NCBI RefSeq assembly: GCF_030408575.1
Contig: NZ_CP047047.1
Span: 2,225,275 to 2,289,274 of the forward strand
Length of the DNA stretch: 64,000 bases
Source of the DNA: Corynebacterium auris
GTDB taxonomy: Bacteria > Actinomycetota > Actinomycetes > Mycobacteriales > Mycobacteriaceae
Direction: 5' to 3'
Position 1 is the stretch's first letter; the number at the start of each line of letters is the position of its first letter. The position numbers and the translations under genes are program-made. The notes beneath the pieces were generated by a model that saw nothing but the letters and a program-made list of their open reading frames with translations, was not told where the DNA came from and ran no database searches. This document shows positions 28,901 through 36,586 of the stretch, piece after piece.

Positions 28901-29330
28901 CTATCGGTTTCTGCCCCCGTGTTGACGTTCTGCAGCAGCTTTGATCCGCACCACTACGTTTCTGTAGAGACACACCAGATTGGGAAGGGTACAAAGGCCT
29001 GGCTCGTTTGAGGATTTCGCTGTGGGGAAGATCTGGGACAGATCGGCTGTGGGAGTGGAGCTTGGACTCATGGGTAAACGACCCATAGACAGTTTCATTG
29101 AGCTGGCCCGACGAAATCCACTTATACCTCGAATCTTCAATCAGCTGCCGCCCAATAGCCCTGGTAACGTATGCCGCGACCCAGTCGGCACACTGAATGT
29201 TCGCCGACAGCACACTATCTAGGTGTATCGGCGGCTCTACCATGGCTTTCATCTCGGGAGACTCCGATGTGCGCATTCATGTCCGCTACGCGTTTCACCC
29301 GCGTTTTTTCGTTGATGCTGTCAATGAGAA
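28901..29330 (-). pseudogene. DUF3800 protein remnant with at least two frameshifts
   Basis: Three minus-strand frames together read as the C-terminal part of a DUF3800 protein. VVVLIDSINEKTRVKRVADM comes from about 29327 to 29268. PPIHLDSVLSANIQCADWVA, RYKWI and GSFTHESKLHSHSR in a second frame span about 29265-29050. A tail, PNLVCLYRNVVVRIKAAAER, occurs in a third frame ending at 28901. The N-terminal half is missing. DUF3800 proteins are common in mobile and defence-related regions and have no established function. Frame changes near 29265 and 29000 show this copy is dead. Confidence 0.65.
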
Positions 29331-29564
29331 CCACCACTTCCTAGCCCACGAAAACACCGCCACAACCTAGACCTCCATTCCCTCCCCCTACGGAAAGCAA
29401 ACGGTCGAAGCCCGCGCGCGCTAGCACAACGGACGAAGGGAGGCGGGAGAAAAAGGCCAGAATCTTCTTAGCGCACTGTTGTAAGAGGAGATCGGCCGGT
29501 GAGCAGCAGCCTGTAGAGCTTCTGCGTCTCCCGCACCACATTCATCTTTTATTCTTCACACTAA

Positions 29565-29602
29565 AATGTGGGTGGGCCCGTGACTTCGGGTCCACCCACA
29601 TT
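29565..29602 (-). terminator. Strong rho-independent terminator of the 103-aa membrane protein gene
   Basis: Sixteen-base arms (29565-29580 and 29587-29602, one G-T pair) around a six-base loop. On the minus strand TTTTAG follows. It lies 28 bases after the stop of the gene at 29630. Confidence 0.85.
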
Positions 29603-29629
29603 ATGCTGCCAGTACGTCGCCCTCGGCGC

Positions 29630-29941
29630 CTACACAACCCAGAGGATAACCAGCGCGACGAGCAAAGCCGCAAAGATAGCTGCAGAGGTGATGAGTGTCT
29701 TCTTCTTGAGGAAGAGTGTTCCGTCGTCTCCGGGCTCCGACGCGACCTTGATCCACGCGTAGATGCCGACAACGAGCACGGCCCACTCGCCCAGCCAGCC
29801 CCACCACGGAATTTCTAGCGACCAACCAACGAGTGCCGACGCCGCGGTAATGACCGAGGCCATATAGACGGCGTAGACGACAACAGGGATTCTCCACCCC
29901 TCAGTAACCCTCACTGCGGTGCGTGCGGACGAGGAACTCAT
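29630..29941 (-). CDS. Small membrane protein paired with a truncated secreted protein (immunity-like)
   Basis: A 103-residue protein with three predicted membrane segments (about 17-39, 48-63 and 83-103) and a polar loop EPGDDGTLFLKKK before the last. Its ATG overlaps the stop of the upstream partner (ATGA), so the two were translated together. The same arrangement, secreted protein with an NKW-type C-terminus then a small membrane protein, occurs intact at 36308-37140. The two membrane proteins share the pattern W-rich segment, acidic/basic loop (EPGDD / NPDDKK) and C-terminal hydrophobic helix. An immunity function is inferred only from the pairing. No named family is recognised. Confidence 0.7.
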   Translation of the reverse strand: MSSSSARTAVRVTEGWRIPVVVYAVYMASVITAASALVGWSLEIPWWGWLGEWAVLVVGIYAWIKVASEPGDDGTLFLKKKTLITSAAIFAALLVALVILWVV

Positions 29942-30159
29942 TTAATATCACATCCTTTTGGGCTCGTGTGTAGTGTACTCCTTGAGCAGCTGGCGGCGGT
30001 CACGCCTAGACCGGTTGCCGCGCCGCAAACCGCGCCGCCGACCCCGCTTGTTGCCAGGCCGACAGGAGCGCAAACAAGCACGTCAGCGGCCATAATGATT
30101 CCGAGGTTCACCCACTTATTCTCAATGCACCGGCTCGCAACGCCGTCAGCCGATGAGGC
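29938..30159 (-). pseudogene. 3' fragment of a secreted NKW-domain protein (bacteriocin-like)
   Basis: An open minus-strand frame ending at the TGA that overlaps the membrane protein ATG. It reads RCIENKWVNLGIIMAADVLV, then CAPVGLATSG, AVCGAATGLG and VTAASC. This aligns with the C-terminus of the 36587-37140 protein (DNKWVKWGIQTAWDGLVCVP ... TTAASC). It has the same NKWVxxGI core, LVC, an Ala/Gly-rich middle and a terminal TAASC, but carries 15 extra residues. The 5' part, including any signal peptide, is gone and is replaced by IS3 sequence. It was too diverged and short to be annotated by length alone. Confidence 0.6.
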
Positions 30160-30164
30160 GGAGA

Positions 30165-30612
30165 GGACCTCCGGTGGTCAAGTCCCGGGAGATTGTTGGC
30201 TGGCAGATCACCAACCACATGCGCACGTCACTGGCTAAAGACGCACTTGACATGGCCTTGTCAGCGCGCCTGCGCGCCGGTGAAGATGTCTCCGGTCTGA
30301 TCCATCACTTTAGACAGGGGCGTGCAGTACAGGTCGGTCGTCTACGGAGAGACCTTGGCCCAGTCGCAGGTTATCGCTTCGGTTGGCTCGCGGGGAGACT
30401 CCTACGACAACGCGATGGCAGAAGCGCTGAACTCAGTGTTCAAAGCTGAGCTCATCGACCGTAGGACCTGGCCGGGGCTGCGAGATGTTCTCGTCGCGAC
30501 GTCGACATGGGTCGGCTGGTACAACAACCATCGTGTGCACTCGGCGCTAGGATACCGCCCACCCCGCCAAGCTCACCAAGAACACACCGCCGCGAAAACC
30601 CAAACGGCCTAA
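30165..30612 (+). pseudogene. IS3-family transposase (OrfB) remnant
   Basis: The 3' part of an IS3-type integrase-domain transposase. SREIVGWQITNHMRTSLAKD and later SGLIHH are in one frame; MQYRSVVYGETLAQSQVIAS, GDSYDNAMAEALNSVFKAEL and GWYNNHRVHSALGYRPP are in another. The break is at CATCACTTTAGACAGG (about 30304-30319), where functional relatives read HHSDRGVQY. The D and E of the DDE triad fall in 'SDRG' (destroyed by the frameshift) and 'AEALNSVFK'. The 5' half and OrfA are absent. It probably delivered or truncated the adjacent secreted-protein gene. Confidence 0.8.
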
Positions 30613-30759
30613 CCAACAACAATAAGACCCCCTACACAACCCAAGGCTCGACAACCGTCCGTGCGGCTAGGTTGGATTGGGGCACTTCCCGTTCCACGCT
30701 GAAGGCCCTCGTCATGTCACGGGATCACACACTTCGACCAACGTCTTCGATCAGTACAG
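30613..30759. other. Intergenic, probable IS right flank
   Basis: Follows the transposase stop. I see no clear terminal inverted repeat and no coding frame. Confidence 0.35.
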
Positions 30760-31086
30760 CTAGACGGATGCGAGTTTCTGGTTGATCAGTGTGTTGAGGG
30801 AAACCCCCTCGGTCTTGGCGGCAATCACCAGCCGACGGTGCAGCGACGGGGAGGTTCGGACATTAAACCTTCCGGAATAGGACCTCGCACCGAGGGGCTC
30901 GGGAATCTCCTCCCCCGAGCGCTCCATGTCTTCGACGACCTCGGCGACCAGTTCAAGCAATCCCGCCTCCGCCTCTTGGCGATCGGGAGCCAACCATGAC
31001 AGCGAGGGAAATTCGGCCACGGTGGCAACGTACTCGTGGTCCTCTTCAGACCAGGAGACCTGATAGGTGTACTTGTTAGTGTCCAT
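30760..31086 (-). CDS. hicB: HicB-family antitoxin
   Basis: A 108-residue type II antitoxin. The N-terminal HicB partial RNase H-like domain is seen in YQVSWSEEDHEYVATVAEFP and SWLAPDRQEAEAGL (about 8-45). A C-terminal ribbon-helix-helix DNA-binding part is seen in FNVRTSPSLHRRLVIAAKTE and SLNTLINQKL (about 74-106). It neutralises HicA and represses the operon. The gene follows hicA by five bases on the same strand; in this order (toxin first) the pair matches classic hicAB. Its DNA-binding domain would be expected to use the direct repeat at 31367-31384. Confidence 0.88.
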   Translation of the reverse strand: MDTNKYTYQVSWSEEDHEYVATVAEFPSLSWLAPDRQEAEAGLLELVAEVVEDMERSGEEIPEPLGARSYSGRFNVRTSPSLHRRLVIAAKTEGVSLNTLINQKLASV

Positions 31087-31091
31087 TTGTT

Positions 31092-31376
31092 CTACTCCTC
31101 CTCTTCCCGATTGCTGCTGGACAGCTTGTCTATCGCGTGAAGCACTTGATTCACCTGGTAGGGCTTCGCCTTGCCGTGGTCATTTTGGATGTTGACGCGG
31201 GGGTTTCCGGGCCAGGGTGTCTTGTAGGTCTTGTGAGATGTCCTCCTTGAGCTGCGGCTCTCAAAGTAGTGGTCGCACACTTTTTCCAGCTCGGAGAACC
31301 TTATGCCGGCGGGGGCTCTCCTCATTTTCGCCACAATGTCGTCAATGCCGCTGCCCACGCCAAAATAGTACCACAT
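31092..31376 (-). CDS. hicA: HicA-like toxin
   Basis: A 94-residue mRNA interferase-type toxin of the actinobacterial HicA group. The core IVAKMRRAPAGIRFSELEKV is followed by CDHYF, then TSHKTYKTPW, in which the TSH histidine takes the place of the usual GSHH catalytic residue. RVNIQNDHGKAKPYQVNQVL completes the double-stranded RNA-binding-like fold. The ATG at 31376 falls inside a direct repeat and a TACTAT box, so translation may instead begin at the GTG at 31358. A frame upstream to 31697 is not part of the gene. Chromosomal accessory position suggests a mobile-region stabiliser. Confidence 0.82.
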   Translation of the reverse strand: MWYYFGVGSGIDDIVAKMRRAPAGIRFSELEKVCDHYFESRSSRRTSHKTYKTPWPGNPRVNIQNDHGKAKPYQVNQVLHAIDKLSSSNREEEE

Positions 31377-31384
31377 ACAGTACC
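31367..31384 (-). promoter_or_regulatory. Direct repeat at the hicA promoter, candidate HicB operator
   Basis: On the minus strand GGTACT occurs twice with a 12-base period (31384-31379 and 31372-31367), overlapping a TACTAT box. Position and spacing suit a ribbon-helix-helix dimer array. HicB binding is inferred. Confidence 0.5.
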
Positions 31385-31659
31385 AAGGAGGGCGGCGCCC
31401 TGCATGGCGCCAGGGCCGAGGAAAGCTACTGGCCGGCGTAGCTGGTGCTGCTGGCCAACCCGCGGAACGCCTCTTGCTCAGGTAAGTCCCTACGCACCCC
31501 CAAGATGCCATGGTTGCACGTGCCCGCCACCCCACCCGTAGCGCCCCACCGCACTCACCCGCTACACTTACCCCCGTCGCGTCTGGCTGTCGCGCGCTGT
31601 ACCCACTCGAGTCCTCGCAGGGGCTCCGATCACGCATGCGCCCCGCAGAAAGGACAGCC
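31385..31659. other. hutH leader region
   Basis: Between hicA and hutH. A TACACT box at about 31563-31568 and AGAAAGGA just before the hutH ATG are the only signals I can suggest. The left part may be insertion scar. Confidence 0.4.
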
Positions 31660-33213
31660 ATGACCACCACCTCCCCTGCCACCGTCACCGTCGGCATCGG
31701 CGCGCTCAGCGTCGAGGAGGTCGTCGCCGTCGCCCGCCACGGCGCAACCGTCGAGATTGACCCGGCCGCGCTCGACGAGGTCGCCGCGACCCGCCAGCGC
31801 GTCGAGGAGCTGGCGAACGACCCGACGCCCGTCTACGGCATCTCCACCGGCTTCGGCGCACTGGCGCGGCGCCACATCCCCGAGCAGCTGCGCGCCCAGC
31901 TGCAGCTGTCGCTGGTGCGCTCGCACGCGGCCGGCTCCGGCCCGGAGGTCGAAGAGGAGGTCATCCGCGCGTTGATGCTCCTTCGCTTGTCCACGCTGTG
32001 CACCGGCCGCACCGGCGTGCGCCCGGTCGTGGCCGAGACCTACGCGCAGGTACTCAACGCGCGCATCACCCCGGTGGTGCGCGAGTACGGCTCGCTCGGC
32101 TGCTCCGGCGATCTGGCCCCACTGGCCCACTGCGCTCTGGCGCTGCTCGGCGAGGGCGAGGTGCGCGTGGACGGCGGCGAGGTCGTCGCCTCCGCAGACG
32201 CGCTGGCCGCCGCGGGCATCGAGCCGCTGGCACTCAAGGAGAAGGAGGGCCTGGCGCTCATCAACGGCACCGACGGCATGCTCGGCCAGCTCTGCCTGGC
32301 CATCGCCGACTTGCGCGAGGCGGCGAAGGTCGCCGACATCGCCACCGCTATGACGGTCGAGGGGCTTAACGGGACACTCACCGTCTTCGCCGACGACCTG
32401 CAGCAGCTGCGCCCCCACCCCGGACAGGCGGACGCCGCGGCGAACATTCGCGCCGTCGCCGCTGGCTCGGAGATCCTCGCCGCGGCCGCGGAGGAATTCA
32501 AGGAAAAGCAGGTGCAGGACGCGTACTCGGTGCGCTGCTCCCCGCAGGTGGCGGGCGGCTTCCGCGACACGCTCGCCCACGCCGAGCTGGTGGCGGGCCG
32601 CGAGCTGGCAGCGGCGGTGGACAACCCGGTGGTGGTGCTGGACGGTCGCGTCGCCTCCAACGGCAACTTCCACGGGGCGCCGGTGGCCTACGTGTTGGAC
32701 TTCCTGGCCATTGTGGTGGCCGATGTGGCGTCGATGAGCGAGCGCCGCACCGACCGCTTCCTGGACACCGCGCGCAACCGCGGGCTCACCGCCTTCCTCG
32801 CCGACGACCCGGGCGTGGACTCCGGGCACATGATCGCGCAGTACACGCAGGCGGGCATCGTCAGCGAGCTGAAGCGCAACGCCACCCCGGCGTCGGTGGA
32901 TTCGATCCCGTCGTCGGCGATGCAGGAGGACCACGTCTCGCTCGGGTGGTCGGCGGCGCGCAAGCTGCGCCGCAGCATCGACGGGCTGCAGCGCGTGCTC
33001 GCCATCGAGATCCTCACGGCGGCCCGTGCCATCGACATGCGCGAGGGCGCGGCGGCGCCCGGCACGCAGGCGGCGATCGACGTCCTGCGCTCCGTGGTCG
33101 AGGGTCCGGGAACGGACCGCTTCCTCTCCCCGGAGATCGAGCACTCCGTGGCGCTGGTGAAGGGCGGGGCGTACGTGGAGGGCGTCGAAAAGCGCGTGGA
33201 AACCCTGCGATAA
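31660..33213 (+). CDS. hutH: Histidine ammonia-lyase
   Basis: Deaminates L-histidine to urocanate. A 517-residue member of the MIO-dependent aromatic amino acid lyase family. The MIO cofactor forms from a tripeptide: here SLGCSGDLAPL gives Cys148-Ser149-Gly150 where many bacterial enzymes have Ala-Ser-Gly. The essential Ser and Gly are kept, so the enzyme is probably active. Other family blocks are YGISTGFGALARR (about 59-71), NGTDGML and DNPVVVLDGRV. The ATG at 31660 follows AGAAAGGA. First gene of hutHUI. It is followed by a strong terminator-like hairpin before hutU, so hutU may need its own promoter or read-through. Confidence 0.96.
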   Translation: MTTTSPATVTVGIGALSVEEVVAVARHGATVEIDPAALDEVAATRQRVEELANDPTPVYGISTGFGALARRHIPEQLRAQLQLSLVRSHAAGSGPEVEEEVIRALMLLRLSTLCTGRTGVRPVVAETYAQVLNARITPVVREYGSLGCSGDLAPLAHCALALLGEGEVRVDGGEVVASADALAAAGIEPLALKEKEGLALINGTDGMLGQLCLAIADLREAAKVADIATAMTVEGLNGTLTVFADDLQQLRPHPGQADAAANIRAVAAGSEILAAAAEEFKEKQVQDAYSVRCSPQVAGGFRDTLAHAELVAGRELAAAVDNPVVVLDGRVASNGNFHGAPVAYVLDFLAIVVADVASMSERRTDRFLDTARNRGLTAFLADDPGVDSGHMIAQYTQAGIVSELKRNATPASVDSIPSSAMQEDHVSLGWSAARKLRRSIDGLQRVLAIEILTAARAIDMREGAAAPGTQAAIDVLRSVVEGPGTDRFLSPEIEHSVALVKGGAYVEGVEKRVETLR

Positions 33214-33225
33214 GCAGCGGTAACG

Positions 33226-33263
33226 CCCGGTCGTCTCGAATTCGAGACACCCGGGTTCTTTTT
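33226..33263 (+). terminator. Terminator hairpin between hutH and hutU
   Basis: Arms 33226-33240 and 33241-33255, mostly complementary (CCCGG...GTCTCGAA / TTCGAGAC...CCCGG), then TTCTTTTT. It could end hutH transcription or attenuate the operon. Confidence 0.8.
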
Positions 33264-33388
33264 GTGTCGTGCCCCGCGTGTGGCGCGCGTTACCATCGGC
33301 GCTGAACGAAACGCAGCCCACCGTTGGCGGGGACAGCCCCGGGACACCGGCCCGCAGCGCGTGACGCCCTACCTGTAAGGAGGAACTC

Positions 33389-35083
33389 ATGACCGAGAAG
33401 AACTGGGCCGACGGCGCCCGCGAGGTGCGCGCGCCCCGCGGCACCGAGCTGACCGCCAAGTCCTGGCAGACCGAAGCGCCGCTGCGCATGCTGCAGAACA
33501 ACCTCGACCCCGAGGTCGCCGAGCACCCCGACACCCTCGTCGTCTACGGCGGTACCGGCCGCGCCGCCCGCAGCTGGGAGGCCTTTGACGCGATCATCGA
33601 CACGCTGACAGACCTCGAGTCCGACGAGACCTTGCTGGTCCAGTCCGGCAAGCCCGTCGGCGTGTTCCGCACCAACGAGTGGGCGCCGCGCGTGCTCATC
33701 GCCAACTCGAACCTCGTCGGCGACTGGGCCAACTGGGAGCACTTCCGCTCCCTCGAGGACGAGGGCCTCATGATGTACGGCCAGATGACGGCCGGCTCGT
33801 GGATCTACATCGCCACCCAGGGCATCCTGCAGGGCACGTTTGAGACCTTCTACGCGGTGGCGAAGAAGCGCTTCGGCGACACCCTCGCCGGCACGCTGAC
33901 CCTCACCGGCGGCTGCGGCGGCATGGGCGGCGCCCAGCCGCTGGCCGTCACCCTCAACGGCGGCGCCTGCCTCATCGTCGATGTGGACGAGACGCGCCTG
34001 AGGCGTCGTCAAGCAAAGCGCTACCTCGACGAGGTCACCACCGACATCGACGAGGCGATCCGCCTGGTCACCGAGGCGAAGGAGCAGAAGAAGGCCCTGT
34101 CCGTCGGCCTGGTGGGCAACGCCGCCGAGGTCTTCCCGGAAATGCTGCGCCGCCACCGCGCCGGCGAGGTCACCGTGGACATCGTGACCGACCAGACCTC
34201 CGCGCACGACCCGCTGTCCTACCTCCCCACCGAGATCACCGTCGACGAGTGGCGCACCGAGGCGGCCGCCGACCCGGTGACCTTTACCAAGAAGGCGCGC
34301 GAGTCGATGGCCGCGCAGGTCCAGGCGATGGTCGAGTTCCAGGACTCCGGCGCCGAGGTCTTCGACTACGGCAACTCCATCCGCGACGAGGCCCGCAAGG
34401 CCGGCTACACCCGCGCCTTCGAGTTCCCCGGCTTCGTGCCCGCCTACATCCGCCCGCTGTTCTGCGAGGGTCTCGGCCCGTTCCGCTGGGTGGCTCTCTC
34501 CGGCGACCCGGAGGACATCAAGGTCACCGACCAGGCCATCAAGGAGGCCTTCCCGGACAACGAGCACCTGCACCACTGGCTCGACTCGGCCGAGGAGTAC
34601 GTCGAGTTCGAGGGCCTGCCCGCCCGCATCTGCTGGCTCGGCTACGGCGAGCGCGCTAAGGCCGGCGTGATCTTCAACAACCTGGTCAAGGAGGGCAAGG
34701 TCAAGGCGCCGATCGTCATCGGCCGCGACCACCTCGACTCCGGCTCCGTCGCCTCGCCCTACCGCGAGACCGAGTCCATGCTCGACGGCACCGACGCGGT
34801 CGCGGACTGGCCGCTGCTCAACGCCATGACCGCCGTTTCCGGCGGCGCCACCTGGGTGTCCATCCACCACGGCGGCGGCGTGGGCATGGGCCGCTCCATC
34901 CACACCGGCCAGGTCACCGTCGCCGACGGCACCGAGCTCGCCGAGGCCAAGCTGAAGGCGGTGCTCACCAACGACCCGGGCATGGGCGTCATCCGCCACG
35001 TCGACGCCGGTTACACCCGCGCCCACGAGGTCGCCGAGGAGCGCGGCGTGCGCATCCCGATGCCGTTTAAGGCGCGCGACTAG
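33389..35083 (+). CDS. hutU: Urocanate hydratase
   Basis: NAD+-dependent hydration of urocanate to imidazolone propionate. The 564-residue length is normal. Diagnostic blocks are [17 protein letters not shown] (about 51-67), [20 protein letters not shown] (about 170-189; NAD+ loop), and [17 protein letters not shown] near 492-508. AAGGAGGA precedes the ATG at 33389. There are 175 bases after hutH with a terminator-like hairpin, and 43 bases before hutI, which contain an exact copy of the repeated 13-mer. Confidence 0.97.
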   Translation: MTEKNWADGAREVRAPRGTELTAKSWQTEAPLRMLQNNLDPEVAEHPDTLVVYGGTGRAARSWEAFDAIIDTLTDLESDETLLVQSGKPVGVFRTNEWAPRVLIANSNLVGDWANWEHFRSLEDEGLMMYGQMTAGSWIYIATQGILQGTFETFYAVAKKRFGDTLAGTLTLTGGCGGMGGAQPLAVTLNGGACLIVDVDETRLRRRQAKRYLDEVTTDIDEAIRLVTEAKEQKKALSVGLVGNAAEVFPEMLRRHRAGEVTVDIVTDQTSAHDPLSYLPTEITVDEWRTEAAADPVTFTKKARESMAAQVQAMVEFQDSGAEVFDYGNSIRDEARKAGYTRAFEFPGFVPAYIRPLFCEGLGPFRWVALSGDPEDIKVTDQAIKEAFPDNEHLHHWLDSAEEYVEFEGLPARICWLGYGERAKAGVIFNNLVKEGKVKAPIVIGRDHLDSGSVASPYRETESMLDGTDAVADWPLLNAMTAVSGGATWVSIHHGGGVGMGRSIHTGQVTVADGTELAEAKLKAVLTNDPGMGVIRHVDAGYTRAHEVAEERGVRIPMPFKARD

Positions 35084-35085
35084 CC

Positions 35086-35098
35086 GCTTATCGACGCC
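35086..35098 (+). repeat. Intergenic copy of the repeated 13-mer GCTTATCGACGCC
   Basis: One of eight exact copies in the window. The others start at 392, 4613, 10764(-), 13844(-), 15613(-), 38250(-) and 40827. Six more copies of the core CTTATCGACG start at 7937, 21974, 28290, 40219, 50971(-) and 56601(-). This copy lies between hutU and hutI, outside coding sequence, and copies in genes use more than one reading frame, so codon preference alone does not explain it. Confidence 0.85.
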
Positions 35099-35126
35099 CC
35101 GCATCCCCCCAGGTAGAAAGGCACCC

Positions 35127-36311
35127 ATGAGCACTCTTCTCACCGGAATCTCCGAACTGCGCACCGTCTCCGAGCTCGGCACCATCACCGACGCCGCCCT
35201 GCTCATTGACGACGGCGTCATCGAGTGGGTGGGCGCCGCCGCCGACGCCCCTGCCGGCACCAGCACAGTGGACCTCGGCGGGCGCGCCGTGCTGCCCGGC
35301 TGGGTCGACTCCCACACCCACATGGTCTTCGACGGCGACCGCGCCGCGGAGTTCGAGGCCCGCATGGCCGGGGAGTCCTACGCCGCCGGCGGCATCGCCG
35401 TGACGATGGAGGCCACCCGCTCGGCGTCGACCGAGCGCCTGCACCAGCTCGTGGCCGAGCGCGTCGCCGCCGGCCGCGCAGGCGGCACCACCACCTTTGA
35501 AACGAAGACGGGTTACGGCCTCAACGTCGCCTCCGAGGCGGAGGCCGCCCGCGTCGCCGCCTTCCACGTCGACGACGTCACCTTCCTCGGCGCCCATCTC
35601 GTCCCGCCGGGCGCCGACGCCGAGGAGTACGTCACCGAGGTCGTCGGCCCGATGCTCGACGCGGTGAAGGGCCACGTGCAGTGGATCGACGTGTTCTGCG
35701 AGCGCGGCGCCTTCACCGAGGAGCAGTCGCGCCGCGTCCTCGAGGCCGGAAAGAACGCCGGCTTGGGCGTGCGCGTGCACGGCAACCAGCTCGGCGAGGG
35801 CCCAGGCGTGCGCCTCGCCGTGGAGATGGGCGCCGCGAGCGTCGACCACGTCAACTACCTCTCGGAGGCCGACATCGAGCTCCTCGCCGGCTCGGACACG
35901 GTGGCCACGCTCCTGCCGGCCTGCGACCTGTCCACCCGCGAGCAGCTCGCGCCCGCACGCGCGCTTCTCGACGCCGGGGCAACCGTCGCCATCGCCTCCA
36001 ACCTCAACCCAGGCACCTCGTTCACCAGCTCGATGAACTTCTGCGTCACCACCGCGGTGCTGCAGCAGTACCTCACCCTGGACGAGGCCATCGCCGCAGC
36101 CACCAGCGGCGGCGCGAAGGCTTTGCGACGCCACAACGTCGGCGCCGGAAAAGACCCGCAGGGCCGGCCCGCCAAGGGCACCCTCGTTCCCGGCGCGGCC
36201 GCCGACCTACACGTCCTCGACGCAGCCAGCGCCATCAACCTCGCCTACCGCCCCGGCATGCCGATCACGTGGCAGACCTGGGTGGGCGGGGAAAAGGTGT
36301 ACTCGGCCTAA
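35127..36311 (+). CDS. hutI: Imidazolonepropionase
   Basis: Hydrolyses imidazolone propionate to formimidoyl glutamate, the substrate of HutG. The 394-residue amidohydrolase has the metal motif DSHTHMVFDGDRAAEF (about 70-85), the substrate and metal region VHGNQLGEG (about 216-224), DHVNYLSEADIELL and NPGTSFTSSMNF. AGAAAGGCA precedes the ATG. The gene end (GEKVYSA) overlaps by four bases with a convergent small membrane protein gene. A second, diverged copy of the last roughly 110 bases of hutI lies at 37295-37410, suggesting the 3' end was replaced when the intervening pair was inserted. Confidence 0.96.
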   Translation: MSTLLTGISELRTVSELGTITDAALLIDDGVIEWVGAAADAPAGTSTVDLGGRAVLPGWVDSHTHMVFDGDRAAEFEARMAGESYAAGGIAVTMEATRSASTERLHQLVAERVAAGRAGGTTTFETKTGYGLNVASEAEAARVAAFHVDDVTFLGAHLVPPGADAEEYVTEVVGPMLDAVKGHVQWIDVFCERGAFTEEQSRRVLEAGKNAGLGVRVHGNQLGEGPGVRLAVEMGAASVDHVNYLSEADIELLAGSDTVATLLPACDLSTREQLAPARALLDAGATVAIASNLNPGTSFTSSMNFCVTTAVLQQYLTLDEAIAAATSGGAKALRRHNVGAGKDPQGRPAKGTLVPGAAADLHVLDAASAINLAYRPGMPITWQTWVGGEKVYSA

Positions 36312-36577
36312 GCGAGTGCGAAGGCGACGACGAGTAGGAGGATGAAGACCGCCGAGACCAGCGCAAAGGTGATCATCCGTTTCTTGTCATCGGGATTTTG
36401 CGCAAGCTGACTGATCGCGCGCACCGCAAAAAGGATCGCGAGGAACTTGGCCCCGTACGCCCAGTAGGGAACGTGATCGTCGCTCAACAGCGCGGGGTCA
36501 ACTGTCATAATTGCCGCGAGAATCGCGGACAGCGCCCAGCTAAACCCTTCTTTTGAGTTAGTTGACGTAGAAGCCAC
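36308..36577 (-). CDS. Small three-segment membrane protein, partner of the secreted NKW protein
   Basis: An 89-residue membrane protein with hydrophobic segments at about 12-29, 38-58 and 70-88 and the loop QNPDDKKR between the last two. It lies nine bases downstream of the secreted-protein gene on the same strand. The pair is repeated, damaged, at 29630-30159. In layout it resembles a bacteriocin followed by its immunity protein; function is inferred only from that. It is convergent with hutI, overlapping it by four bases, and no terminator is seen. No named family is recognised. Confidence 0.7.
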   Translation of the reverse strand: MASTSTNSKEGFSWALSAILAAIMTVDPALLSDDHVPYWAYGAKFLAILFAVRAISQLAQNPDDKKRMITFALVSAVFILLLVVAFALA

Positions 36578-36586
36578 TACTTCCTC

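Noticed and set aside
29341..29541. Short minus-strand frame beside the DUF3800 remnant
   Set aside because: No similarity, no RBS; Ser/Gly/Arg-rich and probably chance.
31377..31697. Upstream extension of the hicA frame
   Set aside because: The extra roughly 107 residues are Arg/Ser/Pro-rich without family similarity and overlap the hutH leader.
31630..35365. Very long antisense open frames over hutH and hutU
   Set aside because: Explained by third-position GC bias of highly biased hut genes; no RBS or motif.
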